This document shows, piece by piece, positions 34,501-45,500 of a stretch of 64,000 nucleotides of DNA. How positions within the stretch are numbered: the stretch's first letter is position 1; each line of letters opens with the position of its first letter. The stretch is from Kryptolebias marmoratus (lineage: Eukaryota > Chordata > Actinopteri > Cyprinodontiformes > Rivulidae): positions 16,444,691 to 16,508,690 of the forward strand of contig NC_051434.1 of NCBI RefSeq assembly GCF_001649575.2, in the 5' to 3' direction. The notes under the pieces are model-generated. The model was not told the origin of the DNA. It made no database searches and was given only the letters and a program-made list of their open reading frames with translations. Position numbers and translations under genes: made by a program.

Positions 34501-36694
34501 AGCAGGTGCTTCTCTATTTCATCCGCTGCCATGAACCTGGAGCAAACAGGACAGTGGAACCCTGGGGGGGAAAAACAAAAACACAAAAACAAAACCATGA
34601 CGATCCTGATGTGACTCTTTCAGGAGCTTTTATTGATATATACACAAGTGAGGATGTGGGACTGTCAACTTGGGCTTGGTCTAATACCTGCATACCAGTC
34701 GCCATCGAGGAGAGGCCAGAAGGGACAATGGCTCCTGGTCGGAGAGTCTTATATGAATAATCTGTCTGTCAGTAACTACTGAACGGATTTCAACAAAGCT
34801 CACAGAAATGACTATAAAGCAATCCATTTTTAAGTGCTTTGAATTCTTTCGAGAAAGGCCATTTCCAAAAAGGAATATGTATTTAAGGGAGAAGTAGTGA
34901 CTGTGCAGTTCTCAGTTAGTAATCTCAACTGTAAAGCAAACAAAATAAAGTACCGGAGTACTTTTAATTGCCTGCATTTGACAGCAAATTTGCAAAGGAT
35001 AGTAGGCCAAAAAGCTACATGATCGGAGATAAGCCGACCGCCAGTTAAACCATGAATGCTGTACGTAAAAAAAAAAAAAAAGGGGGGGTAAATAAACGCC
35101 TCGTGTGCGGCTGAGGGTTATCACAGCAGCTGCCATCGATGTTTGTTTCGCCTGTTTGTAGAGGAGGTCTGTGAAAGTCTCTGAACCCAGAGGGAGGCCT
35201 GCAGAGGCTCGGTCACGTGACTGTCACGACCAAAGGTTGGTGATGAGGTTATCAGTGATTAGACTTCCTCATTACTTTTACCAGTAATAAGAAAGCAAGA
35301 GGAAAGGGGGGTGGAAGAAAAAAAAAAAACTCCAGTTTTATTGATCCTCTTATGAAACTGTGACGTATGTGATTTCTGCTCGCTGTAAAACGAAAGCAGA
35401 GCCTTCCGCTGGAGCGTTGAAAATGCTCCCGTCGTGTCGGTTCGACTCCAGCTGACCTGGAGACGTTGAACAGCTAAACTTGCAGATTCGGGAAGTTTGT
35501 TTGTGTGTGTGTGTGTGTGTTTCTGACAGGCAACACATAACCAGCAGGAAGCTCTTATCTGTTGGCCTACATAGGGTACTTTTCCCTCTCTAGTCAGAGC
35601 AAAAAAAAACAAACAAAACAAAAAGAAAACACAGACCCACTTTGCAAAACAGAGAAGCAGAAGAAGGAAGACAAAGGGCAGTGCCGGCTGAGCCACCTGT
35701 GGCTACAGTAAATGTGCTAAACAAAGGCCTCAGTCATCGGACGGCTATTAAACAGAGACCAGGTATCGCATGTCAAATGGAAAAACACTAACTGACACAG
35801 GTATGTGACGAAAGAACAAAGTTTGAGCAAACTGGAGATATTTGGCCCCCATTGGACAGAGCTCGAAAACACCTTTAGGGTGATCCTGACAGGACAAGAA
35901 CTACAGGAGTTACAATAGTTAGGGAGTCTTTAAAAAAAAAAAAAAAAAACTAATCTGCTCGCCTATAAAATCACTCGAAAGTTCCAGGGGACGTAGAAAA
36001 GATCATGACGAGCAACTAACTGAGCGAACAAGTGAACTTTTTACTTCCCCTATGCACAATCGGCAGTGGTTTTTTTGGTGGAACTTATTGCAGATTGTAA
36101 GAGATTGTGAGAGTGTCAAAACATCTGATGGCTTGCATGAACCGAAGCTTAGAGCCCGGAGGCATAAAAACTGAGATAAACGTGGCATGTGGGGCAAACA
36201 GTGCAAAAAAAAAGAAAAAAGAAAAAGAAAGAAAAGAAAACAAAGGACCACTCACTGCGTTGAGAACAAGGAAATGAGGAGATAAAGATGTTCGACACGT
36301 GTTGCGCAATGACACCTCTCTCCCCACATGGCTTTGGATGATCTTTTCTGGGGGGTTGCTTACCTCCCAGCAGGCGAGGGGACAGGTGAGACGGTAGGGA
36401 CCCTATGAAGAGTCTGTGTGCCTCAGGGGCCAGCTGGCCCTCATCACCGTCCGTGTCATCGAGGCTCTGGTTGTGTGACCCTGACCGTCCGCCCGCAGGG
36501 ATACTCAGGCCGGGGTTGGCTGGGCCGCCTCCGCCGCCGCCCGTGTACCGAATCCGGGGCCCGTCGGGTCCATTGGTGTACCTGAACCCCGCGATCCTCT
36601 CGGCCGCGCCGGGGTTTGCAGACGACGGGAGGTCGGAGCTGGAGTATGCCCGAGTTCTGCCGTCGAACACCGGGCTGCTCTGTTTGGCCCCCAT
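28512..36694 (-). CDS. znrf2: E3 ubiquitin-protein ligase ZNRF2 (complete, 4 exons)
   Basis: Joining 36694-36364, 34561-34466, 30187-30082 and 28569-28512 gives 591 bases, a 196-residue protein. It starts MGAKQSSP; Gly2 fits the N-myristoylation known for ZNRF1/2, which places the ligase on endosomal, lysosomal and plasma membranes. RTRAYSSSDLPSS (13-25) and LFIGSLPSHLSPRLLGG (95-111) are ZNRF2 signatures. A zinc finger follows (C114, C117, H129, C133), then a RING with C153, C156, C171, C173, H176, C179, C190 and H193. It transfers ubiquitin to membrane-associated substrates such as Na/K-ATPase in the mammalian literature. The N-terminal half is shorter than in mammals (about 240 residues) and lacks the Ala-rich tracts. 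Which teleost paralogue (a or b) it is cannot be decided here. Confidence 0.93.
28935..29148. mobile_element. hAT-type MITE with perfect 8-bp target duplication
   Basis: This 214-bp element in znrf2 intron 3 starts CAGGGGTGGCC and ends CCTACCCCTG. It is flanked on both sides by ATCTAACC (28927-28934 and 29149-29156). Inner arms are inverted (CATCCTGCATGTTTTACTTG against CAAGTAAAACCTGCAGGAT). The 8-bp duplication and CAGGGG termini identify the hAT superfamily. It has no coding content and would have needed a transposase supplied in trans. It is related to 4380-4572. Confidence 0.92.
30082..30187 (-). CDS. znrf2: znrf2 coding exon 3 (first half of RING)
   Basis: 106 bases encoding KDILSRDSGECSICLDELEQ through CLCIYHK plus GG. 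Acceptor TTTCTCAG, donor GTGAGA. Confidence 0.93.
30520..30800. other. GC-rich patch in znrf2 intron 2
   Basis: Alternating purine-pyrimidine text rich in CGCAC and GTGCGC (for example 30723-30752) makes the stretch open in several frames on both strands. No exon homology is seen. The flanking intron (30188-34465) is otherwise AT-rich with no other gene. Confidence 0.4.
31020..32299. other. znrf2 intron 2, unassigned sequence
   Basis: AT-rich, with an A run at 31912-31925. No recognisable exon or RNA gene. Confidence 0.4.
32300..32690 (+). repeat. Dispersed repeat family C, copy
   Basis: Shares TTCACCTCCGTCAGTTTGTA, GCTAACAGCAGTTAGCCTGG and CCCCAGATCCGAGTTCAGAC with 13330-13780. It lies inside znrf2 intron 2. 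Confidence 0.55.
32691..34465. other. znrf2 intron 2, unassigned sequence
   Basis: AT-rich. Direct duplicates of an ATTTAATGATTAA motif at 33208-33255 are the only structure noted. Confidence 0.4.
34466..34561 (-). CDS. znrf2: znrf2 coding exon 2 (zinc finger)
   Basis: 96 bases encoding GFHCPVCSRFMAADEIEKH through LTYN plus one base. Acceptor CCCCCAG, donor GTAAGA. Confidence 0.92.
36364..36694 (-). CDS. znrf2: znrf2 coding exon 1
   Basis: 331 bases, from ATG to LLG plus the first base of a Gly codon. Donor GTAAGC. The frame stays open into intron 1, so a longer open frame here is read-through, not protein. A Gly run lies at 52-57. Confidence 0.92.
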
Positions 36695-37260
36695 GCTGCT
36701 CCCCCCTCTCGTCCTCCTCCTGGTTTCCTGCGCGTTTGTTAAAGTTTTTTTTTTTTTTTATGGGTTTATTTTCTGCCAACACACATGACTACACAGCGAG
36801 TCCCGACGAGACGACACCAAGAGGGGAAACAAAGGCCAACAAAAGAAGAAAAAAGCAGCTGGAGTTCGGTGAGCCAACATCCCAGAGTTCCACGGTGCGC
36901 GCAGTCTGCGCGTAAAGTGCGCACCAGCAGACGCCGAACTTGATCTTCGATTGTTCTTCTGTTTTTTGGGGGTGTTTTTGTTTTTTGTTTTTTTTCTTGG
37001 TACAGCCCTTCCCCTTTCTTAACAACAATGGGAGGAGGTGTGTTTAGGGAGGAGGAGGGACGATAAAGTGAAGAAAAATAAAAATAAAAAAAATCACATG
37101 GGTCCCGCGCCTTCGGTTTCTCCGCGTCACGCGAGCAAACAGCCGCGCGTGTTTCTCCAGCAGCTCGTCCGCTCCGAGTTTGTTTTTCTGCTCAACTGCG
37201 GCCGCCGGGAAAGGAAAATAAAAGCAGGGATTGCCCTCCTCCTCCTCCGGCAGGGGTGGG
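36400..37260 (-). promoter_or_regulatory. CpG-rich znrf2 first exon and promoter
   Basis: CpG density is clearly higher than in flanking sequence (36480-36720 and 36890-37260), around the ATG at 36694. This fits a CpG-island promoter with transcription starting upstream of 36694. No TATA box is seen. The exact start is unknown. Confidence 0.55.
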
Positions 37261-37282
37261 TTGGGGATGCAGCTGAAAAACT

Positions 37283-37283
37283 N
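37283..37283. other. Single ambiguous base (N)
   Basis: One N in the assembly, in GC-rich sequence upstream of znrf2. Confidence 0.99.
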
Positions 37284-38079
37284 AGCTGCGACAGCGGAGC
37301 AACACAGGCTCCCTTTCAAAGTAAGAGCTTTTACTAATGGAGAGAATACTTCTAAAGAGACTGCAGTCACACACGAAAGCTGTCTCTTTGCACAAATATG
37401 TGAAGCTTTATTTAGATAGGTGAAGTTTTATTTATTTGGGGGAAAAATGAATATTTGTGTCTTTAGATCAGACTGTAAATCAAATATATAAAAGAAATAT
37501 ATGATGATGATGACAAGAAACAGCTTAAAATCCAACATAAATACCTTCTATATGGTCCAAAATAAAGAGACTGCTCATAAATGCCAACCCTTCTCACTAT
37601 TTCTTCTATTTACTTTTCATAAAATACAAAAACGACAAATCAAACTGAAGTATTTTCTTTATGAAGAAATGTTTGCTCTCCGCGCTCAAATATTTAGTAC
37701 TGCCGTTATTTCAATTATGCATGCGTTGAAACCTTTTTTTTTTAAAAAGTTTGTGTTATTTCACTGCATTACTGTAACTATTCAAGCGTTTTTTGTTTTT
37801 TTTTTAAATCTAATTTTCCTCTAAGGGCAAAAATGCTCTCTCTTCTCGAGCCACATATGGATATTTGTAGGTAATTAAAAGGCTTCTGTCATACAGCCTT
37901 GCGTGATTTCTATTAAAGCTTCTCCATGCCGTCATATTAGCTTAATGTTGGCAAAGTTGATGTTTTCTAAAATAAAATAAAAAGCATGCCTGACTGTCAG
38001 TAATGATTGATTGACATTAACAAAAAGCCTCGTCCTGCAACATTAGGATGAACTTTTGAAGTGGGGTTCTATGGAACAT
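37284..38079. other. AT-rich intergenic sequence
   Basis: No exon or repeat identified. Poly-T runs at 37736-37743 and 37794-37805. Confidence 0.45.
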
Positions 38080-38577
38080 TAGGGTTGGTTTGGGTTTCCT
38101 GAACTCTCCTTTAGTTCTGCTGCTATAGGCTCAGACAGCTGGAGGACAGACTGTCCACATGTCCTCACTCTGCTGCTGTTTTCACTCTCTCTGCTGTAAC
38201 TATTTATATCATTAATGTGTTTTTCTTCCTATAGAAACTCCACCTGGACCTGTCCTTCTGTGTCTGTCTGCGTCTCCTTCCTGTCCTCTCTAACCCCAGC
38301 CAGTCAAAGCAGACGGCCACTTGTCCAGAGCTTGGTTCTGGTTCTGGTTCTACTGGAGGTTTCTTCCTGTTAAAAGGCGGTCTTTTTTCTTTCCACTGTC
38401 GCTATCGTGCTGTTCAGGATGTGAGGCTGAGACGAAGTGAAGATTCAACAAAACCTGCTGACTTCCTTAGATAGAAAACTTTTACTAATTGGCTTTTATA
38501 ATAAATGTTTCTGTACAGCACCCTGAGACGACTTCTGTTGTGACTTGGTGTGATATAAATAGGGTGAATTGGATTGA
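38080..38577 (+). mobile_element. Teleost retroposon copy (3' tail type GTGAATTG)
   Basis: The block GGAGGTTTCTTCCTGTTAAA, then CAGCACCCTGAGACGACTTC and the tail GTGATATAAATAGGGTGAATTGGATTGAA, resembles a dispersed fish retroposon whose 3' end is a TATAAATAAA-(GAATTG)n tail. A second copy of the tail is at 50589-50645. It encodes no protein. The family name is not assigned. Confidence 0.55.
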
Positions 38578-38829
38578 AAAGATCCAAACTATCCTATTAC
38601 TTTATACACATGAAGTCAAAGTGCTTCCTGTGAGTGGTACTGTTTTAATATTATCATTGATACATTTGTTTGTATCTAAAAAAAAACACATTATTGACTT
38701 AGTTAGTTAACAGTTCTAATAAGACCAGCATGAAACGATAAAATAACTGTTATTAGATGCAGCAGCTTTGTGCATCAGGAAAGACGCTTCTGGATAAACC
38801 CGTCATGCTTTTACTTTGAAGGCCGAAGC

Positions 38830-39200
38830 GTCCCTTCCGGCGGGCGACACATTGCCTTCACCTTGACGCATGCTCCGAGAGGGCGCGTCAGGTGGCGCGT
38901 GACGTCAACCCCTAAGCAACGGCGGCGGGTCGGGTCCACTTGTGGCCCTCCTTTGTGTGTGTGTGTGTGTGTTGTAATAAGTTGAGGCCGGGTGGAGACA
39001 CTGTGTTCACACGCCTTTTTTTATTGACCAAAGTCACACACACGCACGCCAGAGGACAGACGGAGGAAACGAGAAACATGACAAACATTCACGAGGCAAA
39101 GTAAAGCAGCAGAACATCTGGGCGGCCGGTGGCCTGGCGCGCGCGCGCGCGCAGGGGGGCGGGACTGGGAGTGACGTGAGCACTACACACGCAGAAGGCG
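38830..39200. promoter_or_regulatory. Orphan CpG-rich patch with CRE sites
   Basis: CpG-dense sequence between mturn and znrf2 contains a perfect TGACGTCA (about 38899-38906), an AAGCAACGG half of an RFX X-box just downstream, GGGGGCGGGAC (Sp1-like) and GTGACGTGAG near 39171. A (GC)n run lies at 39138-39152. No gene begins here that I can recognise. It could be an unannotated promoter or non-coding RNA start. Confidence 0.3.
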
Positions 39201-39312
39201 GCTGAAAAACAAGCCGTTTCTCCTCCCTGGGGTGTCAAACACCAGGGCTGCGCCTTGTGTGAAACTCATGATCAGGAGGAACCTCCGCGTGAGCCTGAAA
39301 ACAACTGATGAA

Positions 39313-39343
<31 letters not shown>

Positions 39344-39365
39344 GAGAGAGAGCGAGAGAGAGAGG
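39313..39365. repeat. (GA)n microsatellite
   Basis: Nearly pure GA repeat with single interruptions (GACAG, GCGAG). Confidence 0.95.
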
Positions 39366-39504
39366 AGGCGAAGCTTGAGCCACCAACAACCAGGAAGACT
39401 ACGGGAACACAGGAGTTAAATAAACCAGGAGGGGTTCCGATTCCGAACTGGAGCATAGGTTGTTGAGATCCCCGTCACACAGCAGAAGTTGTTAAAAGAG
39501 CTTC

Positions 39505-40870
39505 AAAGGGATAGTTCCACAATTTGGAAGCGTTGTGTGGGAAAGTTACAAACACTCAATATCTGATTCTGACAAGACTAGCGAGCTATCGACTAGTCCG
39601 AACCATCGACATGTATTATAACTAGAGACATGGCCGAAATCAGAAAGCTGAAGCCACAGTGGATCAGCGCCCCTCCCCCACAAGCCCCGCCCCTCCATGT
39701 AAACAAATGGAACTTTTTTTTCTAACCAATTTTTTGACTAATCGCAACAGTCGTTTCGTGTCGGGGCCAAGGACGTTCGGCAAAGAGCAGTTTTCACTAG
39801 TTTGGAAAATCGGGAAACACAAACACACCTCCCCCCACCCCCACCCCCACCCACAAAACTGAGGAGCCGGGTGCGGAACATCAGCGAGCCTGGAGAACAT
39901 CAACCACAAGGATCGGCCTACGAAAATGTAGATAACTCAGCTATGCTACGTGCTAAACTTCAACGCGAACGTCACGTTCAAAGAAATGAATTAAAAGTTA
40001 AAGAGTTTTGCCAGTAAAATATCAAATAGCACAACAATAAAAGTCGTTACGGTTGAATGATAGTTACAAATACAGCATTGGCGCCATTTTAGGTCTGATT
40101 CTAATCCATAAACACACTGCTGACAAGCTACACCTACATGTACAGCTAGTCAGCAGAACTTTATCAACATGGAGAGTTCGGACATCTTTACAAATCTGTT
40201 GAAACACTGATTGTTTGAGTCCGTTTCTTTCAGGCCACGTAGCTCCTCCGTGGTTTAGGCTTTCTTCATGTCCACTAAATAATGAGCTGGGTGGCGAATT
40301 GTCGGGCTAATCTGACATTTCCCCTTTTGTTACGTCGTACAGGTCAATCCCGTCAGCAGCTATCTTCTGTATATATCTTCTGCACATTGGTCAAGAGTAA
40401 ATAAATACCTGGATTTAGTTTGCTTTGAAGCCATCGTTGTCTAGAACTTACTTACAAACATGGCGAAAATACTCCGTTGTTTGCAGACTTGTGGGAACTA
40501 TGTATAAAAAGACACTTCAGATCAGTTGATTTTTGTCGGTTTACACAATTCTTACCTTTTGCCTGTATGTTCAAATATGCATTTTTAAGTACATAAGATT
40601 CATTTCGTTGAGGCTTTTAAAAAAAGCGTCATGTTAGGCTGTGATTGACAGCCTGTTAGAGAGGTGGGAGGGAAAGTAGGCGGGGCTTTGTCTCAAGATC
40701 AGTACCACTCGTCTACATCTCGTCTGAGCAGACTCTGGCTCCAAAAATACAACGTGCAACTGGCAGCGGCAGCAAGCTGTAGCACTTCCAGTGCAGCTTT
40801 GTATCAATTCAAGCAGGAATTTCCCTAATATTGCAGCCAAAATAACTGGGGGACGCCAAAACTGACCACG
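39505..40870 (-). repeat. Dispersed repeat family A, reverse-oriented copy with terminus
   Basis: The left end is AAAGGGATAGTTCC (39505), the reverse complement of the TATCCCTTT terminus of forward copies. Signature blocks appear reversed (AGCAAGCTGTAGCACTTCCA at 40770-40789, and 40730-40755 against 61220-61245). Internal sequence 39600-40600 is not shared with the short copies and may be autonomous-element or nested sequence. Confidence 0.5.
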
Positions 40871-41179
40871 ATGTAAAGGTTTTATAATAGCACAAACCTA
40901 TGTGACTGTATTAGTGAACTAACACCCACTTCCTAAACAAACGATGCTGTCCTAACACGACTCTGAGCTTCAAAAATGTAATTGAGGTTTACGAGAAACA
41001 GCATAATTCAAACCAGGGATTCCCAAAGTTGGGGTTGGGTCAGGCTGAAACACTAATTGTGTGTCCTCAGATAATCTGCAAAAATCAGATTAGTTGTAAA
41101 AAAAAATACTTGCTAATGGTATATTTTTGCCAAAACTGTTACAAAAAAACAAACACAGTAGTCATAAATTCTGTAAAAG

Positions 41180-41660
41180 TAGTATCACAATAGTTACAAG
41201 TGTTTGTGTTGACATTATGATCCTTGTTTGTTACAGTTAGGAGCAAACGTTACTTGAAGGGGCATCATGTGGGTCACAAGGCTCTGCCACAGATGTTTTG
41301 TGAGCCGGTCGCTGGTTTAAACCTTTACGGCACGGTCAATTTGACACTGCATGGTTATTTCACAAGAATTGGTAAGCAAATCCTGCCTGATTTGACTCCA
41401 GGCTGCACCTGAAGTGCTACAGCTAGCTGCCGCTGCCCCTATTAGCAAGAATTTCATGTAAATGTCGGGAATACAAAACTGAAGGCGATGTAAAGGTAGA
41501 CAAAGGAGCATCTGAATGAACCGCTGTGATTTGTTTTCATTCGGACTAGCCGTTAGCTCCTGACTGAGGCCGTTCAAAGCGCTATCTGCAACAGGTAAGA
41601 TATCAACCGTTTATAACCTTTACACAGAGCACCGCTCCAAATTGGCTGACATATCCCTTT
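41180..41660 (+). repeat. Dispersed repeat family A, forward copy with terminus
   Basis: Contains GTGCTACAGCTAGCTGCCGC, GCGCTATCTGCAACAGGTAA and ends ATATCCCTTT at 41660. Together with 39505-40870 it forms an inverted arrangement with AAAGGGATA on the left and TATCCCTTT on the right, about 2.15 kb apart. Confidence 0.55.
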
Positions 41661-41831
41661 AGGAAGTGGCTTTGCAAACACTAAGAAACACACCTCAGAA
41701 ATGTCCATGCTACCTAAAAGCCTGTTTTCACAAAAGGAGCGTTTACAGATGGCTTGTTATCACGACTGCAGCTTAAGTTATTGACGATTGTGAGTCTGTC
41801 ACAAGTAACTGTACACGTTTACTCATTTACC

Positions 41832-41837
41832 TTTATT
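41832..41837 (-). terminator. Candidate mturn polyadenylation signal (AATAAA)
   Basis: Minus-strand AATAAA about 580 bases beyond the mturn stop codon. Plausible but untested. Confidence 0.35.
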
Positions 41838-42166
41838 TTTCCTCCTCGAAGCGGAAAACCACACCTGTTCACCCCCCCCCCCCCTTCCCCCTTTTCTGCA
41901 GCCGTAGCCACAAACTGTCAAGTTCTCTCCCTTTCATCTTGTTTTTTTTTTTTGTGGATCATTTGTGCCAGACAGGCAAAAAAAAAAAGACGATTATCTG
42001 CCACATTCATCTCCACAGAGAGGAGAGGTGTGTATTGCCGTAACATCCGGACGCATTTCTGCATAACAAAGCTCATGTCATATTGCTGTGCTGAACTTTA
42101 ACTAACCAGATGGTGAACGATAATGATGCTTGTACGTGGTTACTGCTCACGCAGACCCAGAGTGTA

Positions 42167-42170
<4 letters not shown>

Positions 42171-42201
<31 letters not shown>
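42171..42201. repeat. (TG)n microsatellite in the predicted mturn 3'UTR
   Basis: 31 bases of uninterrupted TG. Confidence 0.95.
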
Positions 42202-42202
<1 letters not shown>

Positions 42203-42413
42203 AGTTTGACTGTAAAGGGAGGTCAACAGGAAGCAAAGCCACTGAGACATTCAAGAACAAGGTGGCGGATTTTAAGTGTTTTCGCGTGTGTGTTAATAGG
42301 TGGGCTGGTGCGCCGGGGCCCAAAGCTTGGGGGCAGCTCTGCCCAGGCTCGAGCTTCCTCTCGGGAGGGGAGAAGGTGGTGGTGGTGGTGGTAGTACTGG
42401 GGGGGAGGGGATA

Positions 42414-42521
42414 TCACTGCTGGCTGACCCCCATCTGTTGGTGGTCGGGCCCGGGTTCCCCCTCCATGTCGGCGTGGTAGGGCTCAAAACTGTCATCGTC
42501 GATGTCTGGAAGACCAAGCAG
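42414..42521 (-). CDS. mturn: mturn coding exon 3
   Basis: 108 bases, LLGLPDIDDDSFEPYHADME to GVSQQ and stop TGA. Acceptor CTGTTAG. Confidence 0.95.
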   Translation of the reverse strand: MLGLPDIDDDSFEPYHADMEGEPGPDHQQMGVSQQ

Positions 42522-45500
42522 CTAACAGAGAGAGAGAGAGAGTTGGAGAATTAGAAGCAACTTTGTGTACAAAACATCATGTTTCCAATAGGTGGTGTAA
42601 GCAAGGTGAGGGTAATCACACTTTGGGACAAAAGCCGTCTTAAGTAAGCTGTCGGAAGGAGTTCTGTTTAAACAGATTCACTCGACATGTACAGCTCTTA
42701 CAGATGGCTGGTTAACACAGATTGATCGAAAACTATTGGTAGGTGTTGTGTTTTTGTTTTACCTATGAAGCTAACAGCCTATGGCTTAAAGAAATCAGCT
42801 GTCAACATTATGAGTAGTTACCTCAGTCGTAGGAAACAAGGTGTTATATTTAATAGTATCTGTTCAAACTTTGTACCCCTTCCATGTGGAGTTCCACAAG
42901 GCAGATGCCTAAGTCCTCTGCTTTACAGTATTTTTGTACATGTATGTGCAGATGATAGAACTATATATGTCTTTGGATAGCTTGGATTGGGTAAATAAGG
43001 TGCTACAACAAGAGTGGGGTGATAGAGAACCGGTTAAAACTGAATGTTTCAAAAACAAAGGGAATGGTAAACATTCTGTCAGACGAACTGAATCGTTGCA
43101 TATTTCTTTATACAGACAACCAATGGAACCAGTTAAAGAGGCTAAACTGCTGGGAGTTAAAATAGATCAAATAATATTGTGGTCCACACATATTTATAAG
43201 ATTGTGAATAAATTAAGTAGAGACGTCTCAATATTTCGGCGTCATGCCCATTTTTCTGCCTCCCGAAATACGAAAATCTTTAGTCCTGTGTCACCTCGAC
43301 TACTGTCCAGCTGTTTGGTCTAGTGCTTTAGAAAAAGATCTGAATAAACTGCAGATAGTTTAAATTAAAGCTGCACGATGAGCACTTGGCTGTCATTTTG
43401 GAGCTAATGTTAACTTCATGGATCAAAGCCTGTCATGGATGAAGGTCAGTGACAGCCTAGTATGCAGCCTTCTTCTCTCTGTACATAAAACTTGGATTTT
43501 ACATTTTGGCCTTTTCTCACAGGTATTAGCCAACTGGAGCAGACATGGTTTCAATACAAGAACGGCCTCTGTTGTTACCTTTACACTGCCTCTGCCCAGA
43601 ACTAACGCCCTCAGAAACACAGCAGCTACATACGAACAGAGCCATCTCAGACTGGAACTGGCTGCCTTCTGAAATAATGATCATGAATGTTTTAAAAAGA
43701 ACCTTTAAAAAAATCTATAATCCATAACGAAATAATATTAAACTGAATGGATGGGTCAGTCCAATGACTTATTGTAGTCAACAACTTGTACTTGTGTCTT
43801 TTTTTTCCATGTGTGTATTTTGGTTTTCTGTGAGATTCTGAGTTGTCATGATTGTAATGCTGTAATATTTTAGTGCTGTAATGCTTGTGGGCGTGGACCC
43901 CAAGAAGAATAGTCTCTACCATGGTAAAGACTAATGATCCTTAAATAAATAGATAAACTGAAGTGTGAATCTTTTCAGCTAACAAAAATAAGATCTGAAA
44001 CACTTCAGCACTTGGTGCTCTAATGTCCACTGTAATCTGACAGTTCACGAGGCCTTAAATGATGGCCGACAGTGAGCTTTGTGACTCATGGGAAAAACCG
44101 AAGCAGCAGTATAACGCCACACGACTGTAGTAGATGATGTTTAGTCAGATGCTGAGGGAACAGAACGTGTCGGGGGCAGGTTTTAGGCACATGAACTTGA
44201 ATGTTTGTGCACTGCGGGTGCAGCAGACGTGCACGTTTGTTTGTTTCCTTACAGGCCTGAAGGATGTGAAGACCTTTTCCAACACCTCCAGCAGAGTCTT
44301 CTTCCCGCAGGAGGAAATGTAGTCCTGGGCCAGCTGCAGAAAGGGGAGGCAGTCCTCGCTTTCGCTCCACACGTGCTGGACACACACAAACACACACAGA
44401 TTATTAACCTTTTTCTTACCAACTGCAAAAAATACTGGAAAATGCAAACAGCTGTGAGGAAATGGATGGATCTTACGGGGATAACGCTCAATACAAGCTG
44501 TGATGTGTTAACGCCACACCTCCTCTGTTGGCGCTAGCACATGTAGGCTACAACATAACATGTTAGACTAATGAAGTTGAAAAGGTAACAATATAAATAT
44601 GTTTTTGACAACCTTTTGTACAAAGAACACCAAAAGTATTGCAAAAGATGGATTGAATAAATCGAAATAAACTAGAGAAACCTGTTTCTGTTGAAAAGCT
44701 GAGTGTGGAACGACTCGAGCTGAAAGTGAGTAAAAAGTTAGAGGAAGCAGAACACTGAACTAATTAAAAGCTATAAGAAGCCAAACGCTAGCTAAAAGCC
44801 CAAAGTAGCTTAACAAACCATTAGCTAGAAGTTGAAAGTAACTAAACGCTAGGTAAAAGCAGCAAAAGGTTAGCTAAAAGTAACACAAGGGTAGCTAAAA
44901 GCTATAAGTAACAAAAGGATAGGAAAAAGCTAAATGTAGCAAAAAGAAAGCTAAAGGTTAAAGTAGCAAAACATTAGCCAAAAGTAGCAAAGGGATAGCT
45001 AGAAGCTAAAAGTTGTGAGACTAGCTTAAAGCTAAAAGCAGCAAAAGGTTAGCTCAAAGCTAGAAGTAACACAAGGATAGCTAAATGCTAAATGTAGCAA
45101 AAAGAAAGCTAAAATATAAAGAAGCAAAAGGGTAGCTAATGGTAGCAAAAGTCTAGCGATAAGGTAAAATGAGCAAAATGCAAAATGGCAAAAGCTAGAA
45201 GATAAAAATAGCAAGAAGCTGGCTAAAAGCTAAAAGTCACAAAAGGCTAGCTGAAAACAAAAAGTGTCAGAATGAAAGCTAAAATCTAAAAGTAGCATTA
45301 GAAGATAAAAACGGAACCATGTTTTCAAAAAACAACGAGAAGCTCTCAGTGTATTGTATTTCTATTGCAAAAATATTTGCAAATAAAATTACATTTTTTT
45401 GAAAAGTATAAAAGTTACAAACATCAAAGCACCCATCCCCTGAATGAGCTGAACCTTTTGATATATGAATGTTTAAAATAGCACAAAGTGTACAGCAGTA

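Noticed and set aside
35259..35696. 145-codon minus-strand open frame in znrf2 intron 1
   Set aside because: Leu/Phe-rich start and His-Thr repeat come from homopolymer and (GT)n sequence; no homology.
36149..36694. 181-codon minus-strand open frame covering znrf2 exon 1
   Set aside because: The last 70 or so codons are read-through into intron 1 past a good GTAAGC donor; the true exon ends at 36364.
42110..42554. Overlapping open frames with Val/Cys runs
   Set aside because: They are translations of the (TG)n repeat and the antisense of mturn exon 3.
42740..43740. Possible host gene with exons in mturn intron 2
   Set aside because: GVPQG and ADD motifs plus multiple frameshifts show a dead LINE reverse transcriptase.
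44745..45305. CRISPR-like regularly spaced repeat
   Set aside because: Units are contiguous and drifting, with no unique spacers, and the genome is vertebrate; it is a minisatellite.
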